DNA from: Pseudomonas faucium
GTDB taxonomy: Bacteria > Pseudomonadota > Gammaproteobacteria > Pseudomonadales > Pseudomonadaceae
Assembly: GCF_021602585.1 (NCBI RefSeq)
Contig: NZ_BQIP01000007.1
Span: 1-64,000 of the forward strand
DNA: 64,000 nt
Reading direction: 5' to 3'
Part shown: positions 45,823 to 53,401 of the stretch, in pieces
Numbering within the stretch: the stretch's first letter is position 1
How the letters are laid out: each line of letters begins with the position of its first letter
Translations under genes and position numbers: made by a program
The notes under the pieces: model-generated
Told to the model about the DNA's origin: nothing
Databases searched by the model: none
The model's input: only the letters and a program-made list of their open reading frames with translations

Positions 45823-46693
45823 GCCGCGCGGCGTGCTCGGTGAACAGGCGCACAGGCTCGGCGCCCTTGCCGACGGCGCCCAATGACTGGTTGACGATGT
45901 CCAGGTGATCGAGCGGGAAGTCGTCGCCGATCACCTGCCCCAGGTGTGAACTGAAGCGCCCGACCATGCCGTCGCAGTGGCCCTTTTCCTTGACGAAGCT
46001 GCGCGCGAACAGGCGGCAGAAGCGGTTGCTGCCGTCGAAGCGGTTGCGCCCCTGGTCGGTGAGCCCAGGCTGCAGGGTGCCGGACCAGGAGTAGTAGCGC
46101 ACGCCATTCACCTCGCCCGGCCCTTCACCGCCCCAGGTGTCGGGCAAGCCCTGTGGATAAGCCTGGTTGAAGCGCGCCACGCCGGCACTGGTCAGGGCCT
46201 GGTGCGAGGCGTGCACGTCAACTGGCAGCGGGTCGCGGCGCCAACCGGTTTCCAGCCACACCAGCAACATCCCCAGGCCGTGCAGTGCGGCCTTGAGCAG
46301 CCGGCCCTGGGGCGAGTCGCCCGGCGCCGTGCGCTCCAGGTGGTCTGCCAGTTCCGAGCCGTGGTTGGGCCCGGCCACGGAGGTGACCGAGGCAACCCGG
46401 TCTGGCCGCTTGGCGGCGGCGTAGCGGGCATTCAAGGCGCCCTGGCTATGGCCGATCAGGTTGACCTTGTCGGCGCCGGTGCGTTGGCAGATGTCCTCGA
46501 TGATCGCCAGCAGCTGCTCGCCGCGCACCTCGTTTGAGTGCAATGGCGAAACCTGCACCGGAAACACCTGCGCGCCACCCTTGCGCAACGCCGGCACGAT
46601 GCCGAACCAGTAGGGGTACAGCAGCACCCTGACGAAGCCGAGCATGCCCGGTACCAGCACCAGCGGGTAGCGCGTGGCCAATTCCTGCCCCAT
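45803..46693 (-). CDS. Lipase of the bacterial lactonizing type
   Basis: A 296-residue alpha/beta hydrolase. YPLVLVPGMLGF supplies the oxyanion-hole region, GHSQGALNARY the nucleophile elbow Ser, and the Asp and His come near GMVGRFSSHLGQVI. It resembles the Pseudomonas family I lipases, but with the ATG at 46693 (preceded by GAGAGGGGG) there is no signal peptide; upstream in-frame sequence is not a convincing one either. No lipase foldase (lif) gene is adjacent. It is divergent from osmE. Confidence 0.85.
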   Translation of the reverse strand: MGQELATRYPLVLVPGMLGFVRVLLYPYWFGIVPALRKGGAQVFPVQVSPLHSNEVRGEQLLAIIEDICQRTGADKVNLIGHSQGALNARYAAAKRPDRVASVTSVAGPNHGSELADHLERTAPGDSPQGRLLKAALHGLGMLLVWLETGWRRDPLPVDVHASHQALTSAGVARFNQAYPQGLPDTWGGEGPGEVNGVRYYSWSGTLQPGLTDQGRNRFDGSNRFCRLFARSFVKEKGHCDGMVGRFSSHLGQVIGDDFPLDHLDIVNQSLGAVGKGAEPVRLFTEHAARLKAAGL

Positions 46694-46757
46694 TGCCCAG
46701 CCCCCTCTCCATGGACGATCGGCCCACACTACAGCGGCCTTGATGACCATCGCAATC

Positions 46758-46785
46758 GAACTCCTGACGCGCGCTGCGGTTCCAA
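46758..46785 (+). promoter_or_regulatory. AlgU (sigma-E type) promoter of osmE
   Basis: GAACTC, 17-base spacer, TCCAA. This matches the AlgU consensus GAACTT-N16/17-TCTGA/TCCAA with one change, and places the start about 26 bases before the osmE ATG. Confidence 0.72.
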
Positions 46786-46817
46786 CCCAGAACAGACCCT
46801 GTGCAAGGAGCGGGACC

Positions 46818-47177
46818 ATGTACAAGCAGACCCTGGCAATCCTTCTGGCAAGCGCCACCCTGGCCGCCTGCGGCAGCCGCCCGGAAAACCCGGTGGACTA
46901 CGTCACCTACCGTGACCAGCCGCTGGTCAAGCAAGTGGAAAACGGCATGACCATGCAGAAGGTCATTGCCCTCGGCGGCAGCCCATCCAACGTGATCGAT
47001 TTGCCGCACGGGGGCACCTGCAACGACTACATCCTCAACCAAGACGGCCGCCAGCAGCCCTACTACGTGCGTTTCGACGCCACCGGCCACGTCGATGCCA
47101 AGGGCTTCAAGACTTGCAAGCAACGAGAAGAGGACAGCGAAGCGGTACGAGACGCGAAAGCCTCCGTCACACCTTGA
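46818..47177 (+). CDS. osmE: Osmotically inducible lipoprotein OsmE
   Basis: A 119-residue lipoprotein. Signal peptide with lipobox LAAC (lipidated Cys18), then an SmpA/OmlA-like BamE fold (DYVTYRDQPLVKQVENGMT, VIALGGSPSNVIDLPHGGTC, in part). The family is induced by osmotic stress; an AlgU-type promoter lies just upstream. GGAG precedes the ATG. The ferritin-like gene follows after 30 bases. Confidence 0.93.
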   Translation: MYKQTLAILLASATLAACGSRPENPVDYVTYRDQPLVKQVENGMTMQKVIALGGSPSNVIDLPHGGTCNDYILNQDGRQQPYYVRFDATGHVDAKGFKTCKQREEDSEAVRDAKASVTP

Positions 47178-47207
47178 CCCACCGTCCTGATCTGTTTGGA
47201 GACAACC

Positions 47208-47738
47208 ATGAGCAACGTTGAACTGACCGATGTGCAAACCCTGCGCAAGCGCGCCCGCCAGCATGTGGAACAAGGCGCCGTGACCGAGGGCTACCAGGCT
47301 GACCGCAAGGAAATCCTGCGCCTGCTCAACGAGTCGCTGGCCACCGAGCTGGTCTGCGTGTTGCGCTACAAGCGCCATTACTTCATGGCCAGCGGCATCA
47401 AGGCGAGCGTCGCGGCCGAAGAGTTTCTCGAGCATGCCAACCAGGAAGCCGAGCACGCCGACAAACTGGCCGAGCGCATCGTGCAGCTGGGCGGGGAGCC
47501 GGATTTCAACCCGGACAACCTGACCAAGAATTCCCATGCCCAGTACGTGGCGGGTAATTCGCTGAAGGAGATGGTGCTGGAGGACTTGGTGGCCGAGCGC
47601 ATTGCGATCGACAGCTACCGCGAGATCATCCAGTACATCGGCGATACCGACCCGACTACGCGGCGCATCTTTGAAGACATCCTGGCCCAGGAAGAAGAGC
47701 ACGCGGACGATATGTCCGACTTGCTGCAAGGGTTGTAA
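47208..47738 (+). CDS. Ferritin-like (Dps/bacterioferritin-type) protein
   Basis: A 176-residue four-helix protein. Glu/His pairs that could form a di-iron centre are spread over the helices: NESLATELVCVLRYKRHYFMA, EEFLEHANQEAEHADKLAERI, MVLEDLVAERIAIDSYREII, and ILAQEEEHADDM. Proteins of this type store iron or protect DNA under oxidative or stationary stress. It is 30 bases downstream of osmE and likely shares the AlgU-type promoter. A Dps against bacterioferritin assignment cannot be settled by eye. Confidence 0.87.
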   Translation: MSNVELTDVQTLRKRARQHVEQGAVTEGYQADRKEILRLLNESLATELVCVLRYKRHYFMASGIKASVAAEEFLEHANQEAEHADKLAERIVQLGGEPDFNPDNLTKNSHAQYVAGNSLKEMVLEDLVAERIAIDSYREIIQYIGDTDPTTRRIFEDILAQEEEHADDMSDLLQGL

Positions 47739-47744
47739 TAGCAC

Positions 47745-47848
47745 GGGGCTGCTTTGCAGCCCTTTCGCGACACAAGGCCGCTCCTACAGACGACCGCGTT
47801 GTTCTGTAGGAGCGGCCTTGTGTCGCGAAAGGGCCGCAAAGCGGCCCC
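47745..47848. repeat. REP pair, 104-bp BIME-like unit
   Basis: Third copy of the 104-bp mirror unit (see 31589 and 42470), again between convergent genes, directly after the stop of the ferritin-like gene. Confidence 0.92.
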
Positions 47849-47852
47849 CTTG

Positions 47853-49919
47853 CTATTTCCTGCCCTTCACCGCCGCCGGCGCCTTGCCGGCTTTCATCTG
47901 CTGCAGCAATGGCGTGCACTGGTTGGGCTGGTCGCCACTGCTCGGCGCCACCAGCGCCAGCAACCCCGCCGCAGGCCCTGCAACGACACCCAAGGCCACC
48001 ATCCCCGCCCCGCGTAAGGCCAGCGGCACCGCCTGTACACCCGCGCTCGGCTTGGCGAACGGCCCGCGCACATACAACGGCGAGCGCAGCGAGAACAGCC
48101 GCAGGCCCTTGGATTCCGGGCTGATCTTCAAATCCAGCTGCTCGCTGGCAAAATTCGCCGTGCCATTGATGTAGATGATCGCGTTCTCGGTATCGAAGAT
48201 GAACAGCCGCGTGGTCGCCAGGCCATCCTTGATGCCGACATCGGCCGCCGCGCAATTGATCTTCACGTCCTCGTCGCCAAACAGCTTGCCGACCACATAG
48301 TTGCCGACGTTGAGCCCGGCGATCTCCATCAGGCTGCGGCTGATCGCCCCATCGTTGATCAGCATGCGCAGGTCGCCATTGGCCGTGCCCAGCAGCGCCG
48401 CCACCGAGTTGCCGCGGCCGCTGATGTCGGCATCGCCATTGAGCTCGCCAAAGCTGGTCTGCATGGGCGCAAAAGTTGGGAACAGCTGCTTGAGCTTGAA
48501 GCCGCGCGCGGTCAGCTGGGCGCGGCCCTGCAGGGGCACGCTGCGCCCGTCCAGGCGAATGTTCGAGGCCAGGTTGCCGCCGGCCACGCCAAAGCGCAGC
48601 GGCTCCAGGCGCAGCAGGCCGTCTTCGAGGATCACGTGGGCAGACAGGTCATTGAACGGCAGCTGCTCGCTGTGCACGATGCGTTTGCCGGCGAAGGTGA
48701 CGTCCGCATCCATGGCGCGCCAGCGTTCGGTGCGAAACTCCTCCACCGGCAGCACCTTGCCGCTTGGCTGTTTGCTGGCACCGCCGCGGGCCTTCTGCTC
48801 GGCGTTGGAATCGGCGCCGATCAGCGGCGCCAGGTCCTTGAACAGCAGCTGGTTGGACACCAGCTTGCCGGAGAGCTTGGGCCGCGGCTGGCTGGCGACG
48901 AAGGCCAGGTCGCCATGGATGTCGCTGTCGCCGATCTTGCCGTTGAAGCCCTGGTAATTGAAGGTCGCGCCCCCGGCGGCATGCAGGTTGGCCGTGAGGT
49001 GGCCGTCGGTTTCGTAGGCAGGGGTGTCGGGCAGGGTCACGCCGGTCAGCGGGTAGAGGTTGCCAAGGCTTGCGCCCGACAGGCGCAGGCGCAGGTCGAG
49101 GGCGCCCAGGTTGCGCGGGTCGGTCAGGGTGCCGGCCAAGACCACGTGGGTGTCGGCGATGCGCACATCGGCCTGCAGCGGGAATGGCTGGTTGGCATCC
49201 TGCAGCGCCAGCAGGCCGCCGATCTTGCCGGTGCCGGACACTGGCTGGTCCTTGTAGCGCCCCTGGGCCTTGAAGCCGAAGGCGTAGTCCTGGGCACCCC
49301 CGGCCTTTTCGGCGCTGGCCTTGCCGACGATGTCGCTGAACGGGATCGGCTTGCCCAGCGGGTCGACCTGCACCTTCATGCTGGTTTTCAGGGTCTGGTC
49401 ATCGAAACTGACGTTGCCCTGGTCGAAGCCGATGGCGCCGATGTCCAGCTGCCACTTGGAAGGCTCGGCGTTTTCGTCCTTGGGGCCGAGGTCGAAGGTC
49501 CAGTTGGCCCGGCCATCGGCCAGGCGGGTCAGGCTGGCGGTAGGTTTGACCAGGTCGATGCGCGGGATGACGATCTGCTGCAGCACCAGCGGCAGCGGCG
49601 CCAGGCGAAACTCGACACGCTCAAGGCCGACCATCTGCGGCGTCTTGAGCCACTCGGGGTTGCCCAGGGTCAGGTCCTCGGCGATGAAGTGCGGCCAGGG
49701 CACCCAGGCACGCCAGCCGCCTTCTTCGGGCTCGGTGCGCCAGTGCACGGCGAGGTTGCCGTTGATGGCGAAGGGCCGGTGCAAGGCCTCGGAGACCTTC
49801 TCGTTGAGCAGTGGTTTGACGCGATTCCAGTCGAAGGTGGCGATCAGCACCACCAGGATCGCCAGCAAGGTCAGCAGGGTGGTGAGGGTCCAGACGAGGA
49901 TTCTGGCGGGACGCGTCAT
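47853..49919 (-). CDS. AsmA family protein
   Basis: A 688-residue protein with one N-terminal membrane anchor (ILVWTLTTLLTLLAILVVLIA), the AsmA N-terminal domain (FDWNRVKPLLNEKVSEALHR) and a long beta-rich periplasmic region, ending in an AsmA_2 domain and an Ala/Lys-rich tail. Such proteins are now viewed as bridge-like lipid carriers between inner and outer membranes. The ATG at 49919 has GGAGAA upstream. Convergent to the osmE-ferritin pair. Confidence 0.9.
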   Translation of the reverse strand: MTRPARILVWTLTTLLTLLAILVVLIATFDWNRVKPLLNEKVSEALHRPFAINGNLAVHWRTEPEEGGWRAWVPWPHFIAEDLTLGNPEWLKTPQMVGLERVEFRLAPLPLVLQQIVIPRIDLVKPTASLTRLADGRANWTFDLGPKDENAEPSKWQLDIGAIGFDQGNVSFDDQTLKTSMKVQVDPLGKPIPFSDIVGKASAEKAGGAQDYAFGFKAQGRYKDQPVSGTGKIGGLLALQDANQPFPLQADVRIADTHVVLAGTLTDPRNLGALDLRLRLSGASLGNLYPLTGVTLPDTPAYETDGHLTANLHAAGGATFNYQGFNGKIGDSDIHGDLAFVASQPRPKLSGKLVSNQLLFKDLAPLIGADSNAEQKARGGASKQPSGKVLPVEEFRTERWRAMDADVTFAGKRIVHSEQLPFNDLSAHVILEDGLLRLEPLRFGVAGGNLASNIRLDGRSVPLQGRAQLTARGFKLKQLFPTFAPMQTSFGELNGDADISGRGNSVAALLGTANGDLRMLINDGAISRSLMEIAGLNVGNYVVGKLFGDEDVKINCAAADVGIKDGLATTRLFIFDTENAIIYINGTANFASEQLDLKISPESKGLRLFSLRSPLYVRGPFAKPSAGVQAVPLALRGAGMVALGVVAGPAAGLLALVAPSSGDQPNQCTPLLQQMKAGKAPAAVKGRK

Positions 49920-50250
49920 TGCGTGGTTCTCCTGACGGCATGGCACAAAGCGGGCACAGCGATGGCACTCAATATCTGGGACTGATGAAAACCCGTGGGG
50001 TTTTATCGGTGGCGTGCATGATAGCGAAGTTTTTCGCAGCTTCTGCCTCGGCCATTGGTCTTGGCGGGGTGCGCAGCAGATACCGGCCAGTAGCCATCCA
50101 TGACCTTGAAAGCATTGGATTAGAGCCCCTGAAAAGGTCTATCAATCCGGTCGATTGTTACCATTACCCGTATGAACTTCTCTCTGGTGCTCCCGGGCGT
50201 AGCATTGGCTCCGTACCCACTTTCCAGCCCCGCCAAGGAGCACCGAGACC
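49920..50250. other. Intergenic region, AsmA gene to repeat-protein gene
   Basis: 331 bases divergently flanked by genes. It holds the Shine-Dalgarno of the AsmA gene and, close to 50250, AAGGAG for the repeat-protein gene. The stretch 50110-50180 is more AT-rich than its surroundings and probably carries promoters; no convincing match to a specific sigma-factor motif was found. Confidence 0.6.
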
Positions 50251-50658
50251 ATGAAACGCGCCCTGCTTACCCTGACCCTGTCCATTCTGGCCGCCAACGC
50301 TTTCGCTGTGCCAGCTGCCGACCAGCACCTGACCGCCGAATCGCGCTCCAGCGCCGCCGAAATCGCCCAACCCCTGAAAACCGTAGCCGAAGGTGGTTCT
50401 GATCGCTTGATCGAACGCAGTGGCCGCGTCGCTGAAGGTGGCTCGGATCGCCTGATCGAACGCTCCGGCCGCGTCGCTGAAGGTGGCTCGGATCGCCTGA
50501 TCGAACGCTCCGGCCGCGTCGCCGAAGGTGGCTCGGACCGCCTGATCGAACGCTCTGGCCGTGTTGCCGAAGGTGGCTCCGACCGCCTGATCGAACGCTC
50601 TGGCCGTGTTGCCGAAGGTGGCTCGGATCGTCTGGTTGAAATCAGCCATGTGAGCTGA
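50251..50658 (+). CDS. Exported protein made of a 15-residue tandem repeat
   Basis: A 135-residue protein of unknown function. Signal peptide (MKRALLTLTLSILAANAFA), then a 25-residue leader and five exact copies of VAEGGSDRLIERSGR (residues 45-119) plus a sixth degenerate copy ending VEISHVS. At DNA level the unit is 45 bp (50383-50607) with mainly silent changes, so the protein sequence is under selection while the DNA has drifted. Each unit has a positive-negative alternation and one GGS turn; a solenoid or an extended sticky chain is conceivable. Strong AAGGAG before the ATG and a strong terminator after it. Confidence 0.88.
   Translation: MKRALLTLTLSILAANAFAVPAADQHLTAESRSSAAEIAQPLKTVAEGGSDRLIERSGRVAEGGSDRLIERSGRVAEGGSDRLIERSGRVAEGGSDRLIERSGRVAEGGSDRLIERSGRVAEGGSDRLVEISHVS
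50383..50655 (+). repeat. 45-bp in-frame tandem repeat, 5 full and 1 partial unit
   Basis: Units begin at 50383, 50428, 50473, 50518, 50563 and 50608. The first five encode the identical 15-residue peptide; the sixth keeps its first nine residues. Synonymous differences (GCT/GCC, GAT/GAC, TCC/TCT) separate early from late copies. Confidence 0.95.
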
Positions 50659-50708
50659 TCGCCATGGCCGATAACAACAACCTGACGCACAGCGCTTGCT
50701 CCCCTCCC

Positions 50709-50740
50709 AGCCCGGTCCATTGACCGGGCTTCGTTTTTTT
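50709..50740 (+). terminator. Rho-independent terminator of the repeat-protein gene
   Basis: AGCCCGGTC-CATT-GACCGGGCT followed by TCGTTTTTTT, 50 bases after the stop. Confidence 0.92.
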
Positions 50741-50780
50741 ATCTAGAGTGCCCAGCCTTACCGTCTCAGAATTACCTGCC

Positions 50781-51413
50781 ATGCTGCCGCGCGCCGAACA
50801 GAAGCTCCAGACCCGCCAGGCCCTGCTCGACGCTGCCTGCCAGCTCATGCAGAGCGGCCGCGGTTTCGGCAGCATCAGCCTGCGCGAAGTGGCCAAGGCG
50901 GCAGGTATCGTGCCCACCGGCTTTTACCGGCACTTCCCCGACATGGACGCCCTGGGCCTGGCGCTGGTGGCCGAAGTGGACGCCACCTTCCGCCATACCA
51001 TCCGCCTGGTGCGGCAGAACGAGTTCGAGCTCGGCGGCATCACCGACGCTTCGGTACGCATCTTCCTCGACGTGGTGGCCGCACACCGTGCGCAATTCCT
51101 GTTCCTGGCGCGCGAGCAGTACGGCGGCTCGCAAGCGGTGCGCCAGGCCATTGCCGGCCTGCGCCAGGGCATCAGCGACGACCTGGCCACCGACCTTGCG
51201 CGCATGAAGCGCTGGCGGCACCTGGACAAGGCCGCCCTGGCAGTGATGGCCGACCTGGTGGTGAAAACCGTGTTTGCCACCCTGCCCGAACTGATCGACA
51301 GCCCTGAACAGGGTTATCCACAGGCACTCACCGCACAGGAAAAGATCACCCAGCAGTTGCGTTTCATCTTCGTCGGCGCCCGGCATTGGCAGGGCCTGGG
51401 CAATCCGGGCTGA
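50781..51413 (+). CDS. desT: TetR-family repressor, FabR/DesT type
   Basis: A 210-residue regulator that closely follows the FabR/DesT pattern: RAEQKLQTRQALLDAACQLM, SLREVAKAAGIVPTGFYRHF (helix-turn-helix), DMDALGLALVAEVDATFRHTI and FLFLAREQYGGS. These proteins sense acyl-CoA saturation and control unsaturated fatty-acid synthesis. No desaturase gene is in this window, so its targets would lie elsewhere. The ATG at 50781 agrees with the family start; a GTG at 50748 is possible. The gene symbol is by family resemblance. Confidence 0.75.
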   Translation: MLPRAEQKLQTRQALLDAACQLMQSGRGFGSISLREVAKAAGIVPTGFYRHFPDMDALGLALVAEVDATFRHTIRLVRQNEFELGGITDASVRIFLDVVAAHRAQFLFLAREQYGGSQAVRQAIAGLRQGISDDLATDLARMKRWRHLDKAALAVMADLVVKTVFATLPELIDSPEQGYPQALTAQEKITQQLRFIFVGARHWQGLGNPG

Positions 51414-51463
51414 GCCCGAGTTCTGCTACCATGGCGCACTGCCTGACCCTGACGAGCACCTTC

Positions 51464-52561
51464 ATGCCCAACCCCTGCCCCCTTCAGCCCGCACTGGCCC
51501 GCTTCAACCAGCACTTCGCCGAACGCATCGTGCCGCTGTGGCAGGGCCCGGGCTGGAACGCCGACATGGCCCTGCCCTACGAAGCCCTCGACGCCGGGCA
51601 CCAGCCGCTGCCGGTGCAGCGCTACCGGGCCATGGCCTGTGCGCGTCAGCTCTACCTGTTCAGCAGCCGCATCGAGCAGCCGGGGGCAGCCGAACGCGCT
51701 GCTGCACTGTTCCGCTCGCTGCAGCGGCATTTCCATGATGCCGAGCACGGCGGCTGGTTCTACAGCATCGATGCCCAAGGCAAGCCGCTGGACCGGCGCA
51801 AGGACCTCTACACCCACGCCTTCATCGTCTTCGCCTGCGCCCACTACTGGGGCAAGGTGCGCGAAGGGCTGGTGGAGTCCGCCCTCAATGCTGCCCTTGA
51901 GATCGTGGCCGAGCAGTTCGCTCGCGACGATGGCTTGTACGAAGCCAGCCTGGGCGAAGATTGGTCCGACCTGGGCAGCGGCCCCTTGCAGAACCCGCAG
52001 ATGCACCTGGCCGAAGCCTTCCTGCAGGTGCTCGCCGTGCGTGAAGACGACGCGGTTCGCCACGACCTGCTGCAACTGTGCGAGGCGCTGCAGGCGCACT
52101 TCATCGAACCGCAGCACGGGCTGATGCTGGAGAAGCCTCGGGGTGCTGTGGATAACTGGTTCGAACCGGGGCACCAGTTCGAATGGTTCTACCTGCTGCA
52201 GACTTCGCCGCTGCTGCGCGGCACAGCGCTGCACACCTCCATCGATCGCGCCTTTGGCTATGCCGAGCAGTGCGGGGTGAAGGATGGGGCGGTGCTGGCC
52301 ATGCTCGATGTAGACGGCAAGGTCATCGATGCCACCCAGCGCATCTGGGCGCAGGCGGAGTATCTGCGGGCGCTGGTGCTGCGTTCAGGTAATGAAGCGC
52401 AACTGGCTCTGCAGTTGCAGGCCATGGAGCAGCGGTTCCTGCATGCAGGTGGCTGGTATGAGTGCCGCGACGCTGAGGGTGCGGTGAGCCGGCATGACAT
52501 GCCTTCGACGACGCCCTATCACCTGGCGACTTGCCTGGAAGGTTTGCAGCGCCTGAGCTGA
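51464..52561 (+). CDS. AGE-family sugar epimerase/isomerase
   Basis: A 365-residue (alpha/alpha)6-barrel enzyme of the N-acylglucosamine 2-epimerase superfamily, which includes mannose isomerases and cellobiose epimerases. Conserved pieces: RYRAMACARQLYLFSSR, DLYTHAFIVFACAHYW, NPQMHLAEAFLQV, NWFEPGHQFEWFYLL and the C-terminal GGWYECRDAEG. His residues in YTHAF, QMHLAE and PGHQFEW are the usual catalytic set. The substrate (mannose/fructose or another) cannot be told by eye. Start at 51464 or 51431. Confidence 0.87.
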   Translation: MPNPCPLQPALARFNQHFAERIVPLWQGPGWNADMALPYEALDAGHQPLPVQRYRAMACARQLYLFSSRIEQPGAAERAAALFRSLQRHFHDAEHGGWFYSIDAQGKPLDRRKDLYTHAFIVFACAHYWGKVREGLVESALNAALEIVAEQFARDDGLYEASLGEDWSDLGSGPLQNPQMHLAEAFLQVLAVREDDAVRHDLLQLCEALQAHFIEPQHGLMLEKPRGAVDNWFEPGHQFEWFYLLQTSPLLRGTALHTSIDRAFGYAEQCGVKDGAVLAMLDVDGKVIDATQRIWAQAEYLRALVLRSGNEAQLALQLQAMEQRFLHAGGWYECRDAEGAVSRHDMPSTTPYHLATCLEGLQRLS

Positions 52562-52566
52562 CGCAT

Positions 52567-52627
52567 TCGCGGGGCAAGCCCGCTCCCCCACATTCACCAG
52601 CACCTGTGGGAACCGGCTTGCCCCGCG
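52567..52627. repeat. REP pair (GGGCAAGCCC class)
   Basis: TTCGCGGGGCAAGCCCGCTC facing GGAACCGGCTTGCCCCGCG in the convergent space between the epimerase and SDR genes. Confidence 0.85.
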
Positions 52628-52633
52628 TCTGAA

Positions 52634-53401
52634 TCAGCCCTTGGCCGAGCGGTCGATCGAGAACCCCGCCCAGTCCTGGCTCACCGGCATCAGCTCGAGG
52701 CTGTTGATGTTGATGTGCGCCGGCTGGTTGAGGATCCAGAAGATGGTCTCGGCGATGTCCTGCGGCTGGATCGGCTCGGCGCCGGCGTAGGTGGCATCGT
52801 ACTTGGCCTGGTCGCCGCCGAAGCGCACCAGCGAGAACTCGCTCTCGCACAGGCCCGGCTCGATGTTGCTGACGCGCACGCCCGTGCCGCGCAGGTCGCA
52901 GCGCAGGCTCAGCGAGAACTGGCCGACGAAGGCCTTGGTGCCGCCGTACACGTTGGCGCCCGGGTACGGATAGTTGCCGGCCACGGAGCCGACGTTGAGG
53001 ATCGATGCACCGCGGCCATGGGCGATCAGGCGTGGCAGCAGCAAGCGGGTGGTGTACATCAGGCCCTTGATGTTGGTGTCGACCATGGTTTCCCAGTCGT
53101 CCAGGCTGCAGTTCTGCGCCGCATCCACTCCCAGTGCCAGGCCTGCGTTATTGACCAGGCCGCGCAGCTTGTCGAAGCCGGCAGGCAAGCTGGCGAGCGC
53201 TTGTTCCATGGCTTTGCGGTCGCGCACGTCAAGCACCAGGCCGTGCACTTCGGTCTTGGCCGACAGCTCGGCGCACAGGGCATCCAGGCGGTCCTTGCGG
53301 CGCCCGGTGAGTACCAGCTTCCAGCCGGCATCGGCAAAACGGCGGGCAGTGGCCTCGCCAAAACCGGAAGTCGCGCCAGTGATGAATACGGTGGACGTCA
53401 T
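52634..53401 (-). CDS. SDR-family oxidoreductase, YdfG-like
   Basis: A 255-residue short-chain dehydrogenase. NADP-binding TGATSGFGEATARRF with Arg residues downstream (TGRRKDR), NNAG at about 87-90, and the catalytic Ser-Tyr-Lys in NVGSVAGNYPYPGANVYGGTK. It resembles YdfG, the NADP-dependent serine/3-hydroxypropionate dehydrogenase. The start is a clean ATG; a non-coding DnaA-box-rich region lies upstream. Confidence 0.92.
   Translation of the reverse strand: MTSTVFITGATSGFGEATARRFADAGWKLVLTGRRKDRLDALCAELSAKTEVHGLVLDVRDRKAMEQALASLPAGFDKLRGLVNNAGLALGVDAAQNCSLDDWETMVDTNIKGLMYTTRLLLPRLIAHGRGASILNVGSVAGNYPYPGANVYGGTKAFVGQFSLSLRCDLRGTGVRVSNIEPGLCESEFSLVRFGGDQAKYDATYAGAEPIQPQDIAETIFWILNQPAHININSLELMPVSQDWAGFSIDRSAKG

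Noticed and set aside
46152-46160. DnaA box inside the lipase gene
   Set aside because: A single exact TTATCCACA in coding sequence. Similar isolated copies lie at 51314-51322 and 52147-52155; alone they mean little compared with the intergenic cluster.
49919-50254. Possible small gene in the AsmA-repeat protein spacer
   Set aside because: The frame has no ribosome-binding site, runs into the next gene's leader and shows no plausible protein features.
50383-50655. CRISPR-like array
   Set aside because: The 45-bp units are contiguous, without unique spacers, and in frame within an exported protein gene.
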